From: Streptomyces sp. NBC_00659
GTDB taxonomy: Bacteria > Actinomycetota > Actinomycetes > Streptomycetales > Streptomycetaceae
Length of the DNA stretch: 64,000 nt
NCBI RefSeq assembly: GCF_036226925.1
Contig: NZ_CP109031.1
Span: 2,976,001 to 3,040,000, forward strand
Reading direction: 5' to 3'
Made by a program: the position numbers and the translations under genes. Of this stretch, positions 17,880-25,812 are shown one piece after another (within the stretch, counting starts at the first letter, position 1; every line of letters begins with the position of its first letter). A model generated the notes under the pieces. The model was not told the origin of the DNA, made no database searches, and saw only the letters and a list, made by a program, of their open reading frames with translations.

Positions 17880-18410
17880 TCAGTGCCTCACGGCGCGGGC
17901 GACGTCGGTCTTGACGTCACCGGTGAGGGAGCGGTTGCTGCGGGCGGTGCCGTCCTTGGAGGCGCCTGCAGCGACGTCGTCCACCGTCACGACGGTCGTG
18001 TCGAGGAGGTTGCCGCTGGTGTCGGTGAAGTCGACCTGGACGACGTAGGACTTCGCCGAGGAGGTGGGATTGGTGACGGTGACCTTGACCGTGGCGCGCC
18101 CGTCGGAGTCGGGGCTCGCGGTTCCGTCGAGCTTCACCTCGCCCTTGGCGTCCACGCCGCCCTTGAACTCGTCGAACTTCCGGCCGGCCTCGGCGGTCGC
18201 GGAGGCGAGGGCGTCACCGGCCTCGGTGACGGCGGACGCGGCCTCCGAGACGGCGGACGCGGCTTTGGAAGCGGCGGACGCGGCCTTGGACGCGGCGTCG
18301 GAGGGGCTGCTGTCGTCGGAACAGGCGGTCAGTTGCGCGGCCAGGGCCGCCACCACGGACACGGCCAGGGCGAGTCGGACCGGTCCTCGTATGCCGTCCC
18401 TCTGCTGCAT
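17880..18410 (-). CDS. Secreted lipoprotein with Ala/Ser/Lys repeats and an Ig-like domain
   Basis: The 176-aa protein has a signal peptide ending in LTACS, a lipobox with Cys at about residue 30. Next comes a low-complexity helical stretch of SKAASA and SEAASA units (roughly 38-72). The C-terminal part (GRATVKVTVTNPTSSAKSYV onwards) looks like the FxLD/DUF4352-style beta-sandwich found in Streptomyces lipoproteins. Its role is unknown. It is the first gene of a two-gene unit with the DUF2252 protein. Confidence 0.8.
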   Translation of the reverse strand: MQQRDGIRGPVRLALAVSVVAALAAQLTACSDDSSPSDAASKAASAASKAASAVSEAASAVTEAGDALASATAEAGRKFDEFKGGVDAKGEVKLDGTASPDSDGRATVKVTVTNPTSSAKSYVVQVDFTDTSGNLLDTTVVTVDDVAAGASKDGTARSNRSLTGDVKTDVARAVRH

Positions 18411-18600
18411 CGTCTCTCCCCACGTGGTCCTGGTGCGCCTCCGGATCCCGCTTCCTCGCGGTGGCCCCAGTCAAGGCCGCGGGCGGGGCCGCCGCATGCC
18501 CGGCTGCGCCCAACGGGTGAACGTCGTCCCGCGAGGGGCGGACGTCCGAGAGGATGAGGAACGCGGAGCAAGGAGCACGGAGCGAGGGGACGGAGACGAC

Positions 18601-19794
18601 GTGACGGGGAAGCCGCGGCATATCGGGGTGGCGGAGCGGCGGGCACGGCTCGGGCTGCGGCAGCGGCTCGTGGCCGCCGCGCGGGCGAAGACGCCTGAGG
18701 AGGTGGCGGACTCCCTGGTCGCGCTGCACGGCACCGACCCGGCGACGGTGTACCTCGCGGTGGGCGCGCGGCTCAGGGACGCCCGGACGACGGTGGCGCG
18801 GGTGGAGCGGGCCCTGTACGAGGACCGTTCGCTCGTACGGATGCACGGCATGCGCAACACCGTGTTCGTGTTCCCCACCGGCCTGGCGGCCGTCGTGCAC
18901 GCCTCGACGGCGCTCGACATCGCCGCGAAGACCCGTGCCGGACTGGTCAAGGACCTGGCCGCCGGAAGCGACGGGCGGCTGACCGGGCCGTGGCTCGACG
19001 AGGTCGAGGCGTCCGCGCTCGCCGCGCTGGCCCGGCGCGGACAGGCCACGGTGAACGAACTCACCGGGGACGAGCCGCGGTTGAAGGAGCAGTTCGTCTA
19101 CGCGGCGGGGAAGAGTTACGAGAGCGTGCAGACCGTGTCGTCCCGCCTGATGCGCCTGCTGGGGACCGAGGGCCGGGTGGTGCGGGGGCGTCCGCTCGGG
19201 TCCTGGACGTCGAGCCAGTTCCGCTGGGCGGTCGCGCCGCCGCATCCCCCGCTCCCTCCCGCCGAGGCCCGCTCCGCGCTGCTGAACCGCTGGCTCACGG
19301 CCTGCGGGCCCGCCACCGAGGCCGACCTGAAGTGGTGGACGGGGTGGAAGGTCACCGACGTACGGCGGGCGCTGGCCGCGAGCGGGGCGGTGACCGTCTC
19401 GCTCGACGACGGGGTCACGGCGTACGTGGCGGCGGGCGACGAGGGCCCGGTCGAGGGGCCGGACGCGCCCTGGGCCGCCCTGCTGCCCGCCCTCGATCCG
19501 GCGCCCATGAGCCGGCCGGATCGGGACTGGTTCCTCGAACCGTCCCTGCGGCCCGCCCTCTTCGACCGCAGCGGCAATGTGGGGCCGACGGTGTGGTGGG
19601 ACGGACGGGTGGTCGGGGGGTGGGCGCAGCGGCCCGACGGCGACATCGTCTGGCGGCTTCTGGACACCGGCGTCGGCCGTGAGGCCCTGGACGCGATCTC
19701 GGCGGAGGCCGGGCGCCTCGGCGCCTGGGTGGGCGACACCCGGATCACCCCACGTTTCCGGACGCCCCTGGAGCGGGAGTTGTCGGCGCAGTGA
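18601..19794 (+). CDS. AlkZ-like winged-helix DNA-binding protein
   Basis: The 397-aa protein starts at GTG 18601 with GGAG upstream. RRARLGLRQRL, ALHGTDPATVYLA and VRMHGMRNTVFVFP are characteristic of the winged-helix HTH_42 family (PF06224). Streptomyces AlkZ/Orf1, a DNA glycosylase that unhooks azinomycin crosslinks, belongs to it. A conserved Gln pair is important in AlkZ; I could not place it reliably here, so glycosylase activity is unproven. No biosynthetic cluster is adjacent. Confidence 0.8.
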   Translation: MTGKPRHIGVAERRARLGLRQRLVAAARAKTPEEVADSLVALHGTDPATVYLAVGARLRDARTTVARVERALYEDRSLVRMHGMRNTVFVFPTGLAAVVHASTALDIAAKTRAGLVKDLAAGSDGRLTGPWLDEVEASALAALARRGQATVNELTGDEPRLKEQFVYAAGKSYESVQTVSSRLMRLLGTEGRVVRGRPLGSWTSSQFRWAVAPPHPPLPPAEARSALLNRWLTACGPATEADLKWWTGWKVTDVRRALAASGAVTVSLDDGVTAYVAAGDEGPVEGPDAPWAALLPALDPAPMSRPDRDWFLEPSLRPALFDRSGNVGPTVWWDGRVVGGWAQRPDGDIVWRLLDTGVGREALDAISAEAGRLGAWVGDTRITPRFRTPLERELSAQ

Positions 19795-19947
19795 GGCGGC
19801 CCGGCCCGGACGACCGACCGGCGCCGGGACCACGGGCCGGCGCCGGCACCCCGGTCGGTGCCGGCGCCGGGATCGGTCCGGGCCGGTGCCGGGTGTCCCC
19901 CCTACGGGGCGGGGACACCCGGCGCCGGTGAAGGCGCGCTCGGACTG

Positions 19948-20256
19948 TCAGCGCGCGTACCTCATCAGGGCACGCACCATGTGGCACGTGCTGTCCGACG
20001 GCGGGTGCACGCCGATGAGTTGCGCGGTGCTGCGGATCTTCTCGTCACGGGCCTGGTTCGGTACGTACACACCGGAGTCGAGCAGGGCGATGGCGAGTCG
20101 CATCGCCTTGAGCCGGCGGTTGTGCGTGATGTACCAGTCGCGGGGGCGCCCCGGCGGCAGCGGGCGCTTCTTCACGGGCTCGTACGGCAGATCCAGCAGG
20201 ACCGCCGTCTTCGATGTGGACTGGGTGGGCAGCGGCTTCAGTGCGGCAGCGGGCAC
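19948..20256 (-). CDS. Conserved 102-aa protein, probably Streptomyces-specific
   Basis: The protein contains DLPYEPVKKRPLPPGRPRDWY and THNRRLKAMRLAIALLDSGV, and no membrane segment. I recognise no family with known function. AGGAGG abuts an ATG at 20262 with no spacing, so I prefer the GTG two codons later (20256), which leaves a 6-nt gap. The basic, helix-rich centre is compatible with nucleic-acid binding, but this is only a possibility. Confidence 0.65.
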   Translation of the reverse strand: MPAAALKPLPTQSTSKTAVLLDLPYEPVKKRPLPPGRPRDWYITHNRRLKAMRLAIALLDSGVYVPNQARDEKIRSTAQLIGVHPPSDSTCHMVRALMRYAR

Positions 20257-20418
20257 GGGCATCCTCCTGTCGCGGTCAGGGCGCCGTCGGACCCCCCGGC
20301 GACACCCTCGAACACTGCTTCTATTCTACCGCCGGGCACTGACAAAGTCGCTGGCCACAGGGGCTCTGGGGGTGCCGTGACAGCCGTGTCCGAAGGTGCC
20401 TGCCGTAACGTGTGGGGC

Positions 20419-20820
20419 ATGGAGATCTGGATCAATCCGGCCTGTTCGAAGTGCCGCAGCGCGATCAGCCTGCTCGACGCCGAGGGCGCCGAGTACACCG
20501 TCCGCCGCTATCTGGAGGACGTGCCCGGCGAGGACGAGATCCGCGACGTCCTCGACCGTCTCGGTCTCGAACCGTGGGACATCACGCGGACCGGGGAGGC
20601 CGAGGCGAAGGAGCTGGGGATCGAGGAGTGGGCGCGGGACGCCGGTTCACGGGACCGGTGGATCAAGGCGCTGTCCGAGCACCCGAAGCTCATCCAGCGG
20701 CCGATCATCACCGCGGACGACGGGACCGCGCTGGTGGGCCGCACGGAGGAGGCGGTACGGGAGGCCATGTCCCGGCAGCCGGCCGGGTCCGCGCCCGGGG
20801 CCTCCTCAACTGCCGTGTGA
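20419..20820 (+). CDS. ArsC/Spx-family thioredoxin-like protein
   Basis: The 133-aa protein starts MEIWINPACSKCRSA: Cys9 and Cys12 form the CxxC seen in ArsC/Spx-like proteins. Later, HPKLIQRPIITADDGTALVG gives the RPI block of the arsenate reductase family. It may be a glutaredoxin-dependent reductase or a YffB/Spx-like protein; arsenate as substrate is uncertain because no other ars gene is nearby. TAACGT 8 bp before the ATG suggests a leaderless transcript. Confidence 0.85.
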   Translation: MEIWINPACSKCRSAISLLDAEGAEYTVRRYLEDVPGEDEIRDVLDRLGLEPWDITRTGEAEAKELGIEEWARDAGSRDRWIKALSEHPKLIQRPIITADDGTALVGRTEEAVREAMSRQPAGSAPGASSTAV

Positions 20821-20916
20821 TCCAGGTTACTTAAGTGAATGCCGTAACCGTTGAGTAACCACGTTCGGCATCTCGTACATAGCGGCGTAACGCTCCCCCA
20901 CTCTCTGGAGGCGCGC

Positions 20917-21603
20917 ATGTCGCGTAGGAGAACTCTCAGCACCAAGAAGAAGATCGCTCTGCTGGTCAGCGCGGCGACCGTGGCCGGCGGCGGGGCCTTC
21001 GCCCTGGCCGCCACCTCGAACGCGGCGTCCGTGCAGACCGCTCAGACCTCGGTGGCATGTCAAGGCCTGGCCGGCGCGCTCGGCAACAACCAGAGCTTCA
21101 TCGCCGACCAGAAGGCCCACCCCGACTCCCAGTCGGCGGCCAGAATCGCGAACCGCGAAGCGGTCATCGCGCAGATCAAGGTTCAGCAGCAGGCGTCGGG
21201 CTGCGCTGTCGGGGAATCGGCTCAGGACTCCCAGACCGGCCAGCAGAACGCCCAGCAGCCCGCGCAGCCCGCGCAGTCCGCACCGGCCCAGGCCGCCCCC
21301 GCGGCTCCGGCGCAGAGCGCCCCCGCGAACAACGCGGGCGGTGGCGCCGCCACCGGTCAGCAGGTCTGCAACGGTTCGACCGTCACGCTCTCCGGCGAGG
21401 GCGGCGCGCCGGCCGCGTCCAGCAACCAGTTCCCGGCCGGAACGAAGCTGAAGGTCACCAACCTGGACAACAACAAGTCCACGACCGTCGAGGTCACCTC
21501 GGTGTCCGGCAGTTGCGCCCTGCTCAACAACGCGGCCTTCGAGCAGGTCCGCGAGCCGGGCAAGTTCCTGATCCGCCGAGCCCTCATCGAGAAGGTGGGA
21601 TAA
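20917..21603 (+). CDS. Secreted protein with C-terminal double-psi beta-barrel domain
   Basis: The 228-aa protein has a signal peptide or anchor (residues about 10-37, basic start then VSAATVAGGGAFALAATSNA). A Cys-containing helical region and a Pro/Ala/Gln linker follow at about 110-145. The C-terminal DPBB domain runs from VTLSGEGGAPAASSNQFPAG to the end (RlpA/expansin-like). Two Cys in the barrel may pair. DPBB proteins bind or cleave cell-wall glycans; which applies here is unknown. ATG 20917 follows TGGAGG. The promoter gap holds GGTTAC and two GTAACC elements. Confidence 0.8.
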   Translation: MSRRRTLSTKKKIALLVSAATVAGGGAFALAATSNAASVQTAQTSVACQGLAGALGNNQSFIADQKAHPDSQSAARIANREAVIAQIKVQQQASGCAVGESAQDSQTGQQNAQQPAQPAQSAPAQAAPAAPAQSAPANNAGGGAATGQQVCNGSTVTLSGEGGAPAASSNQFPAGTKLKVTNLDNNKSTTVEVTSVSGSCALLNNAAFEQVREPGKFLIRRALIEKVG

Positions 21604-21620
21604 CAGGCAGAACGGATCAA

Positions 21621-21667
21621 AAGCCCTGCCGTCGCCGACCTGTCACGGGTCGGAGGCGGCGGGGCTT
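21621..21667 (+). terminator. Terminator after the DPBB protein gene
   Basis: An imperfect long hairpin pairs AAGCCCTGCCGTCGCCGACC with the complementary segment ending at 21667, followed by TTTC. It lies 17 bp after the stop. From here to the GlnR box (21668-21902) I see no gene. Confidence 0.7.
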
Positions 21668-21902
21668 TCGCATGAGCGGGGCGACTTCCCGCAAGGACGG
21701 GCGGCGCGCCCCCGGGGCGCCCGAACCGGCCCGCAAGGGGGCACACCGCCCATGCCGTCCTCACCCTGATCGCATACGAGCAGCCCCCTGCGGACCGCCG
21801 GGTCCGGGGCGGGCGGCGGTCCGGACGATCGCGGCCGCGAACCATCACACGCGGGCGGCCGCGCCGGAACGGGTCGTGTGAGACCGGGCACATACGACCC
21901 AG

Positions 21903-21940
21903 GTAACACGGGGTTCACATTCGGGCAATGATCGGGAAAC
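21903..21940 (+). promoter_or_regulatory. GlnR-like operator of glnII
   Basis: Half-site-like pentamers follow at exact 11-bp steps: GTAAC (21903-21907), TTCAC (21914-21918), GCAAT (21925-21929), GAAAC (21936-21940). The first and last fit the GlnR consensus well, the middle two less so. glnII is an established GlnR target in S. coelicolor, so the assignment is likely although the box is weaker than that of glnA. Confidence 0.7.
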
Positions 21941-22041
21941 CGCTGATTGACAGGCTTCCGGACATCCCCGGCGGCGCCCCAGTGCCGCAGCGCCGCAGCA
22001 CCCGCAAGTGCGTTCAAGACCCACCCCGAAGGATGTGGCCC

Positions 22042-23070
22042 GTGAGCTTCAAGGCTGAGTACATCTGGATCGACGGCACCGAGCCGACGGCCAAGCTCCG
22101 TTCCAAGACGAAGATCCTGGCCGACGACGCCAAGGGTGCGGAGCTGCCGATCTGGGGCTTCGACGGCTCCTCGACGAACCAGGCCGAGGGTCACGCCTCG
22201 GACCGCGTACTCAAGCCCGTGGCCAGCTTCCCGGACCCGATCCGCGGCGGCGACGACATCCTCGTCATGTGCGAGGTGCTGAACATCGACATGACGCCGC
22301 ACGAGTCCAACACCCGTGCCGCGCTGGCCGAGGTCGCGGAGAAGTTCGCCGCGCAGGAGTCGATCTTCGGCATCGAGCAGGAGTACACCTTCTTCAAGGG
22401 CGCGCGCCCGCTCGGCTTCCCCGAGGGCGGCTTCCCGGCCGCGCAGGGCGGCTACTACTGCGGTGTCGGCGCGGACGAGATCTTCGGCCGTGACGTCGTC
22501 GAGGCGCACCTGGACAACTGCCTCAAGGCGGGTCTCGGCATCTCCGGCATCAACGCCGAGGTCATGCCCGGTCAGTGGGAGTTCCAGGTCGGCCCGCTCG
22601 CGCCGCTCGAGGTCTCGGACCAGCTCTGGGTCGCCCGCTGGCTGCTCTACCGCACCGCCGAGGACTTCGGTGTCTCCGCGACGCTGGACCCGAAGCCGGT
22701 GAAGGGCGACTGGAACGGCGCGGGCGCGCACACCAACTTCTCCACCAAGGCCATGCGCGAGGGCTACGACGCGATCATCACCGCGTGCGAGTCGCTCGGC
22801 GAGGGCTCCAAGCCGATGGACCACGTCAAGAACTACGGCGCCGGCATCGACGACCGTCTGACGGGCCTGCACGAGACCGCCCCGTGGAACGAGTACAGCT
22901 ACGGCGTCTCCGACCGCGGCGCCTCGGTCCGCATCCCGTGGCAGGTCGAGAAGGACGGCAAGGGCTACATCGAGGACCGTCGTCCGAACGCGAACGTCGA
23001 CCCGTACGTCGTGACGCGTCTCATCGTCGACACCTGCTGCACCGCCCTGGAGAAGGCCGGCCAGGTCTGA
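22042..23070 (+). CDS. glnII: Type II glutamine synthetase GlnII
   Basis: The 342-aa eukaryotic-type glutamine synthetase is an octamer in studied actinomycetes and is heat-labile there. Motifs are GFDGSSTNQAEG, FGIEQEYTFF, GINAEVMPGQWEFQ, GAGAHTNFSTK and DRGASVRIP. It lacks the adenylylation loop of GSI, so GlnE should not act on it. Start GTG 22042 gives the N-terminus MSFKAEYIWIDG expected for the family and follows AAGGA; the open frame extends to 21928 with unlikely sequence. It has a GlnR-like box upstream and a 17-bp-stem terminator downstream. Confidence 0.97.
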   Translation: MSFKAEYIWIDGTEPTAKLRSKTKILADDAKGAELPIWGFDGSSTNQAEGHASDRVLKPVASFPDPIRGGDDILVMCEVLNIDMTPHESNTRAALAEVAEKFAAQESIFGIEQEYTFFKGARPLGFPEGGFPAAQGGYYCGVGADEIFGRDVVEAHLDNCLKAGLGISGINAEVMPGQWEFQVGPLAPLEVSDQLWVARWLLYRTAEDFGVSATLDPKPVKGDWNGAGAHTNFSTKAMREGYDAIITACESLGEGSKPMDHVKNYGAGIDDRLTGLHETAPWNEYSYGVSDRGASVRIPWQVEKDGKGYIEDRRPNANVDPYVVTRLIVDTCCTALEKAGQV

Positions 23071-23087
23071 TCCCGCCCAGCTCGTCC

Positions 23088-23124
23088 CGAGGGGGCGCCC
23101 ACCGTCACGGTGGGCGCCCCCTCG
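23088..23124 (+). terminator. Terminator after glnII
   Basis: A perfect 17-bp stem (CGAGGGGGCGCCCACCG against its complement at 23108-23124) with a 3-nt loop lies 17 bp after the stop codon. Confidence 0.92.
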
Positions 23125-23197
23125 CGTTGTCGGTGGGGGCTGTCCCGGCGCCCGCACTGCGCGCGCTGGCGGTGGGGACCGGCGGCCGGGGCGACCG

Positions 23198-23317
23198 GTG
23201 CCCGAACTGCCGGACGACGTGCGCGAGAAGGCCGGACTGTCCGTGGCCCGGGACGGCGATCCGGACCAGGCGACCGAGGTGACACCCCTGATCCGGCGCA
23301 AACGCCTGACGGGCTGA
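23198..23317 (+). pseudogene. Possible gene remnant, C-terminal fragment of 39 codons
   Basis: From GTG 23198 the frame encodes a charged sequence with LPDDVREKAGLSVARDGD and a basic end LIRRKRLTG before a stop at 23315-23317. It reads like the C-terminal end of a soluble protein rather than random GC-rich frame, but there is no ribosome site and no family was recognised. It may be a decayed gene after the glnII terminator, or simply non-coding. Confidence 0.3.
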
Positions 23318-23406
23318 TCCGCGGGCGACGTCGGCTTCACGCCAGGAAGCGTCCGAGCGGTGAGAGGAGGCTCCTGTCACGGGGCCGTGTCTGCTTCAAT
23401 AGGTTC

Positions 23407-23529
23407 ATGGCCAACTTCCAGAAGTGCATCGCGACGGGTCGCCATGACCTCGAGCCCTTCTGGCCCTCCCGTCAGCACCACGACTTCGACCGGGTGTGTT
23501 GTCGCGCGACGAACGCGCCGGCCCTCTAA
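23407..23529 (+). CDS. Putative leader peptide (40 aa) with RxHxDxxR and Cys-Cys
   Basis: The 40-codon frame ends in SRQHHDFDRVCCRATNAPAL. This resembles the short actinobacterial leader peptides of pattern R-x-H-x-D-x-x-R-V followed by Cys/Arg residues, usually found ahead of cysteine or sulfur assimilation genes. There, ribosome stalling at Cys codons is thought to set downstream expression. Here it precedes a winged-helix regulator gene (23648) by 118 bp. No strong ribosome site is seen; the message may be leaderless. Its identity is by pattern only. Confidence 0.55.
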   Translation: MANFQKCIATGRHDLEPFWPSRQHHDFDRVCCRATNAPAL

Positions 23530-23647
23530 AGCCGTACACCCCGGCCTTCGGCCAGCGCGCACGACGTACGTCCTCGACGAGCCCGACCACGAACTCGCGG
23601 CCGTCGAACCTCCCGACGAACTTCTCGCGCGAAAGAGCTGACCTCTC
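23530..23647 (+). promoter_or_regulatory. Candidate attenuator between leader peptide and winged-helix gene
   Basis: The 118-bp stretch has GGCC-TTC-GGCC (around 23544-23556) and overlapping GCCGG / CCGGCC segments shared with the last leader codons, so alternative hairpins are possible. No U-run is present. I cannot fold it, so an attenuation mechanism is only suggested. Confidence 0.3.
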
Positions 23648-24253
23648 ATGGCGACCACTCGATCCTTCTCCTCCGTCGCGACGTCCCCCGTCCCCTCGAC
23701 CGCCCCGGGACGGCACCGCCTGCGTGCCGTCGACCGGGACGAGGTCCCGGACGTGGCCACCTTCCTTCCGCCGGGCGCCACCTGGCTGCCCGCCCCCCAG
23801 AACGCGCTGCCCGTCCTGCCGGGACAGCCGCCGATGATCGGCTACCTGGTCCTCGTACCGGCCGACCAGCAGCCCCTGTTCCCAGTCGGCGTGACCGGCC
23901 CGGCCGAACTCCCGGCCGCCACCGGTGACCTCACCGAGGCCACCGGCGACGGCTCCGCCGACCCGCTGGTGCGCGTCGACGCCGTGCAGCGCACCGCCGA
24001 GGTCGACGGGCGGGAACTGGACCTCACGTACCTGGAGTTCGAGCTGCTCGCGCATCTCGTCCGCCATCCGCACCGGGTGCACACCCGCGACCAGCTGGTC
24101 TCCACGGTGTGGGGCTACGGACATGTCGGCGACGGACGGACCGTCGACGTCCATGTCGCGCGACTGCGCCGCAAGCTCGGCACCCAGCACCGGCAGGCGA
24201 TCCAGACAGTGCGCCGGGTGGGGTACAAGTACACCCCGCCGATGGGCCGTTGA
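23648..24253 (+). CDS. Winged-helix (OmpR/PhoB-type DNA-binding) regulator without receiver domain
   Basis: The 201-aa protein has a low-complexity N-terminal region (to about residue 100) with no receiver Asp. Its C-terminal trans_reg_C domain includes LTYLEFELLAHLVRHPHRVHTRDQL, read here in pieces as LTYLEFELLAHLV and HTRDQL, then DVHVARLRRKLG and TVRRVGYKY. This is the DNA-binding half of OmpR-family response regulators, so the signal input must differ from phosphorylation of a receiver. The preceding leader-type peptide suggests translation-linked control. Confidence 0.85.
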   Translation: MATTRSFSSVATSPVPSTAPGRHRLRAVDRDEVPDVATFLPPGATWLPAPQNALPVLPGQPPMIGYLVLVPADQQPLFPVGVTGPAELPAATGDLTEATGDGSADPLVRVDAVQRTAEVDGRELDLTYLEFELLAHLVRHPHRVHTRDQLVSTVWGYGHVGDGRTVDVHVARLRRKLGTQHRQAIQTVRRVGYKYTPPMGR

Positions 24254-24302
24254 CCCGTCCGTCCGGTGAACGGCCCGGTTCCGGCCGGGTGTCGGCCCGC
24301 CC

Positions 24303-24329
24303 CGCGAATCTTCTGTCGGCAGATTCGCG
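24303..24329. terminator. Hairpin after the winged-helix gene
   Basis: CGCGAATCT (24303-24311) pairs with AGATTCGCG (24321-24329). It lies 50 bp after the regulator gene and 37 bp before the next gene, so it could be a terminator or an operator of the epimerase gene. Confidence 0.55.
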
Positions 24330-24365
24330 TGCCTCCAGGCGGGCCGTGCGGGCAGAGTCGTCCGT

Positions 24366-25370
24366 ATGACACGGAGACTTCTGATGCTGGGTGGTACGGA
24401 GTTCGTGGGGCGCGCGGTCGTGGAGGCCGCGCTCGCCCGGGGGTGGGACGTCACGGTCTTCCACCGCGGCCGCCACGAACCGCCGGCCGGGGCGCGGTCG
24501 CTGCTGGGCGACCGCACCTCGCCGGACGGGCTCGCGGCGCTCGCCGGCACCACGGACACCTGGGACGCCGTCGTCGACACCTGGTCGGCGGCGCCGCGGG
24601 CCGTCCGGGACGCGGCCCGCCTGCTGGCGGGACGGGTGTCCCGCCATGTGTACGTGTCGAGCTGCTCGGTGTACGCCTGGCCCCGTGCCGCCGGGTACAC
24701 CGAGAACGCGCCGCTCGTGGAGGGCGCGTCGGCCGGCGCGGACGCGAGCGACTACGCCCGGGACAAGCGGGGCGGGGAACTGGCCACCGTCGAGGCCTTC
24801 GGCGGCGGGCGTTCGCTGCTCGTGCGGTGCGGGCTGATCCTCGGGCCCTACGAGAACATCGGGCGGCTGCCGTGGTGGCTGAACCGGATCGCGGCGGGGG
24901 GTCCGGTGCTGGCTCCGGGGCCACGGGACCTGCCCCTCCAGTACATCGACGTCCGGGACCTGGCGGAGTGGACGCTCGGTGCGGTGGAGGCGGAACTCGG
25001 CGGGGCGTACAACCTGGCCGGTCCCCCGGGGCACGGCACGATGGGGGCGCTGCTCGACGCGTGTGTCCGGGCCACCGGGGCACGGGCCGAGCTCCGCTGG
25101 ACGGACCCCGAGACCGTGCTCGCGGCCGGGATCGAGCCGTGGACGCAGCTGCCGGTGTGGGTGCCGCCCGGGAGCGAACTGCACGCCTCGGTGTACTCGG
25201 GCGATGTCTCACGGGCACTGCGGACGGGCCTGCGGTGCCGGCCCGTCGAGGAGACCGTCGAGGACACATGGAGCTGGCTCCGGTCGCTCGGGGGCCCCGA
25301 ACCCCGGCGCGCCGACCGGCCGAAGGTGGGACTGGATCCTGCGGTGGAGGCGAAGGTCCTCGGAATGTGA
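24366..25370 (+). CDS. NAD-dependent epimerase/reductase-like protein
   Basis: The 334-aa protein has a Rossmann start, LLMLGGTEFVGRAVVEAAL. The later YVSSCSVYAWP block and DYARDKRGGE (Tyr-x3-Lys) fit the extended SDR family. QYIDVRDLAEW is the usual substrate-domain motif of isoflavone-reductase and epimerase-like members. The substrate is unknown. CAGAGT about 14 bp before the ATG and lack of a ribosome site hint at a leaderless transcript. Confidence 0.85.
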   Translation: MTRRLLMLGGTEFVGRAVVEAALARGWDVTVFHRGRHEPPAGARSLLGDRTSPDGLAALAGTTDTWDAVVDTWSAAPRAVRDAARLLAGRVSRHVYVSSCSVYAWPRAAGYTENAPLVEGASAGADASDYARDKRGGELATVEAFGGGRSLLVRCGLILGPYENIGRLPWWLNRIAAGGPVLAPGPRDLPLQYIDVRDLAEWTLGAVEAELGGAYNLAGPPGHGTMGALLDACVRATGARAELRWTDPETVLAAGIEPWTQLPVWVPPGSELHASVYSGDVSRALRTGLRCRPVEETVEDTWSWLRSLGGPEPRRADRPKVGLDPAVEAKVLGM

Positions 25371-25385
25371 AACCCGGAAATTCCC

Positions 25386-25404
25386 GGCCCGGACATTCCG
25401 GGCC
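25386..25404 (+). terminator. Short hairpin after the epimerase-like gene
   Basis: GGCCCGG (25386-25392) pairs with CCGGGCC (25398-25404), 15 bp after the stop codon. Confidence 0.6.
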
Positions 25405-25417
25405 CGTCGTGCGGACG

Positions 25418-25457
25418 GGTTCGCCGTGCCCCTCGGAGGGATTCGGCACGGCGAACC
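25418..25457. terminator. Second hairpin, 13-bp perfect stem
   Basis: GGTTCGCCGTGCC (25418-25430) pairs perfectly with 25445-25457 around a 14-nt loop. With the previous hairpin it insulates the epimerase-like gene from the DUF1996 gene. Confidence 0.7.
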
Positions 25458-25812
25458 GCTCTTGTCCGCCGGCAGGCATCCTCCGCTCACCCGGCGGCCG
25501 GAGCCGGCCATGAACTTGGCCGTTCGGCGGGGCAGTTGAGGCCGCCCGCCCGAGTCACGCGACGGCCGGCGGGCTGCGCTCCTCGAGCCCGACTACTGAA
25601 TACGAGTCAAGAAATCGCCCTCAAACCTGAATTTCGAGATCAACTCTCGTGAATTCGCGGGCTTCTGAGACCATTGTGACCGAATTGGCCTCACGACTTT
25701 CTAAGATTCTTTCGAGACCCCTGAACACCTCGCGCACCTCCCGCGTATGGAAAGGAGCCGCTTCACTCCTGTCGGGCGCCTCGCTGCCCCGCAAGGAAGT
25801 CAGAGGAGTTCC
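25458..25812 (+). promoter_or_regulatory. AT-richer upstream region of the DUF1996 gene
   Basis: From about 25600 to 25720 the sequence is conspicuously richer in A and T than the rest of the window (for example AATTTCGAGATCAACTCTCG and TTTCTAAGATTCTTTCGAG). This is expected for a strong or complex promoter with a long leader. TAAGAT at 25702-25707 is a candidate -10 but no well-spaced -35 was found. No gene is called; a short frame from GTG 25649 overlaps the real start and is probably spurious. Confidence 0.45.

Noticed and set aside
20317..20345. TTGTCA and TAGAAT as a promoter for the minus-strand 102-aa gene
   Set aside because: The spacer is only 11 bp; with 16 bp the -10 would be TAGAAG, which lacks the final T. 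Not convincing.
20823..20866. GTTAC / GTAAC elements upstream of the DPBB protein as a GlnR box
   Set aside because: Only one pair (GTAAC-n6-GTAAC) has correct spacing and no GAAAC half-site is present. Treated as unassigned promoter elements.
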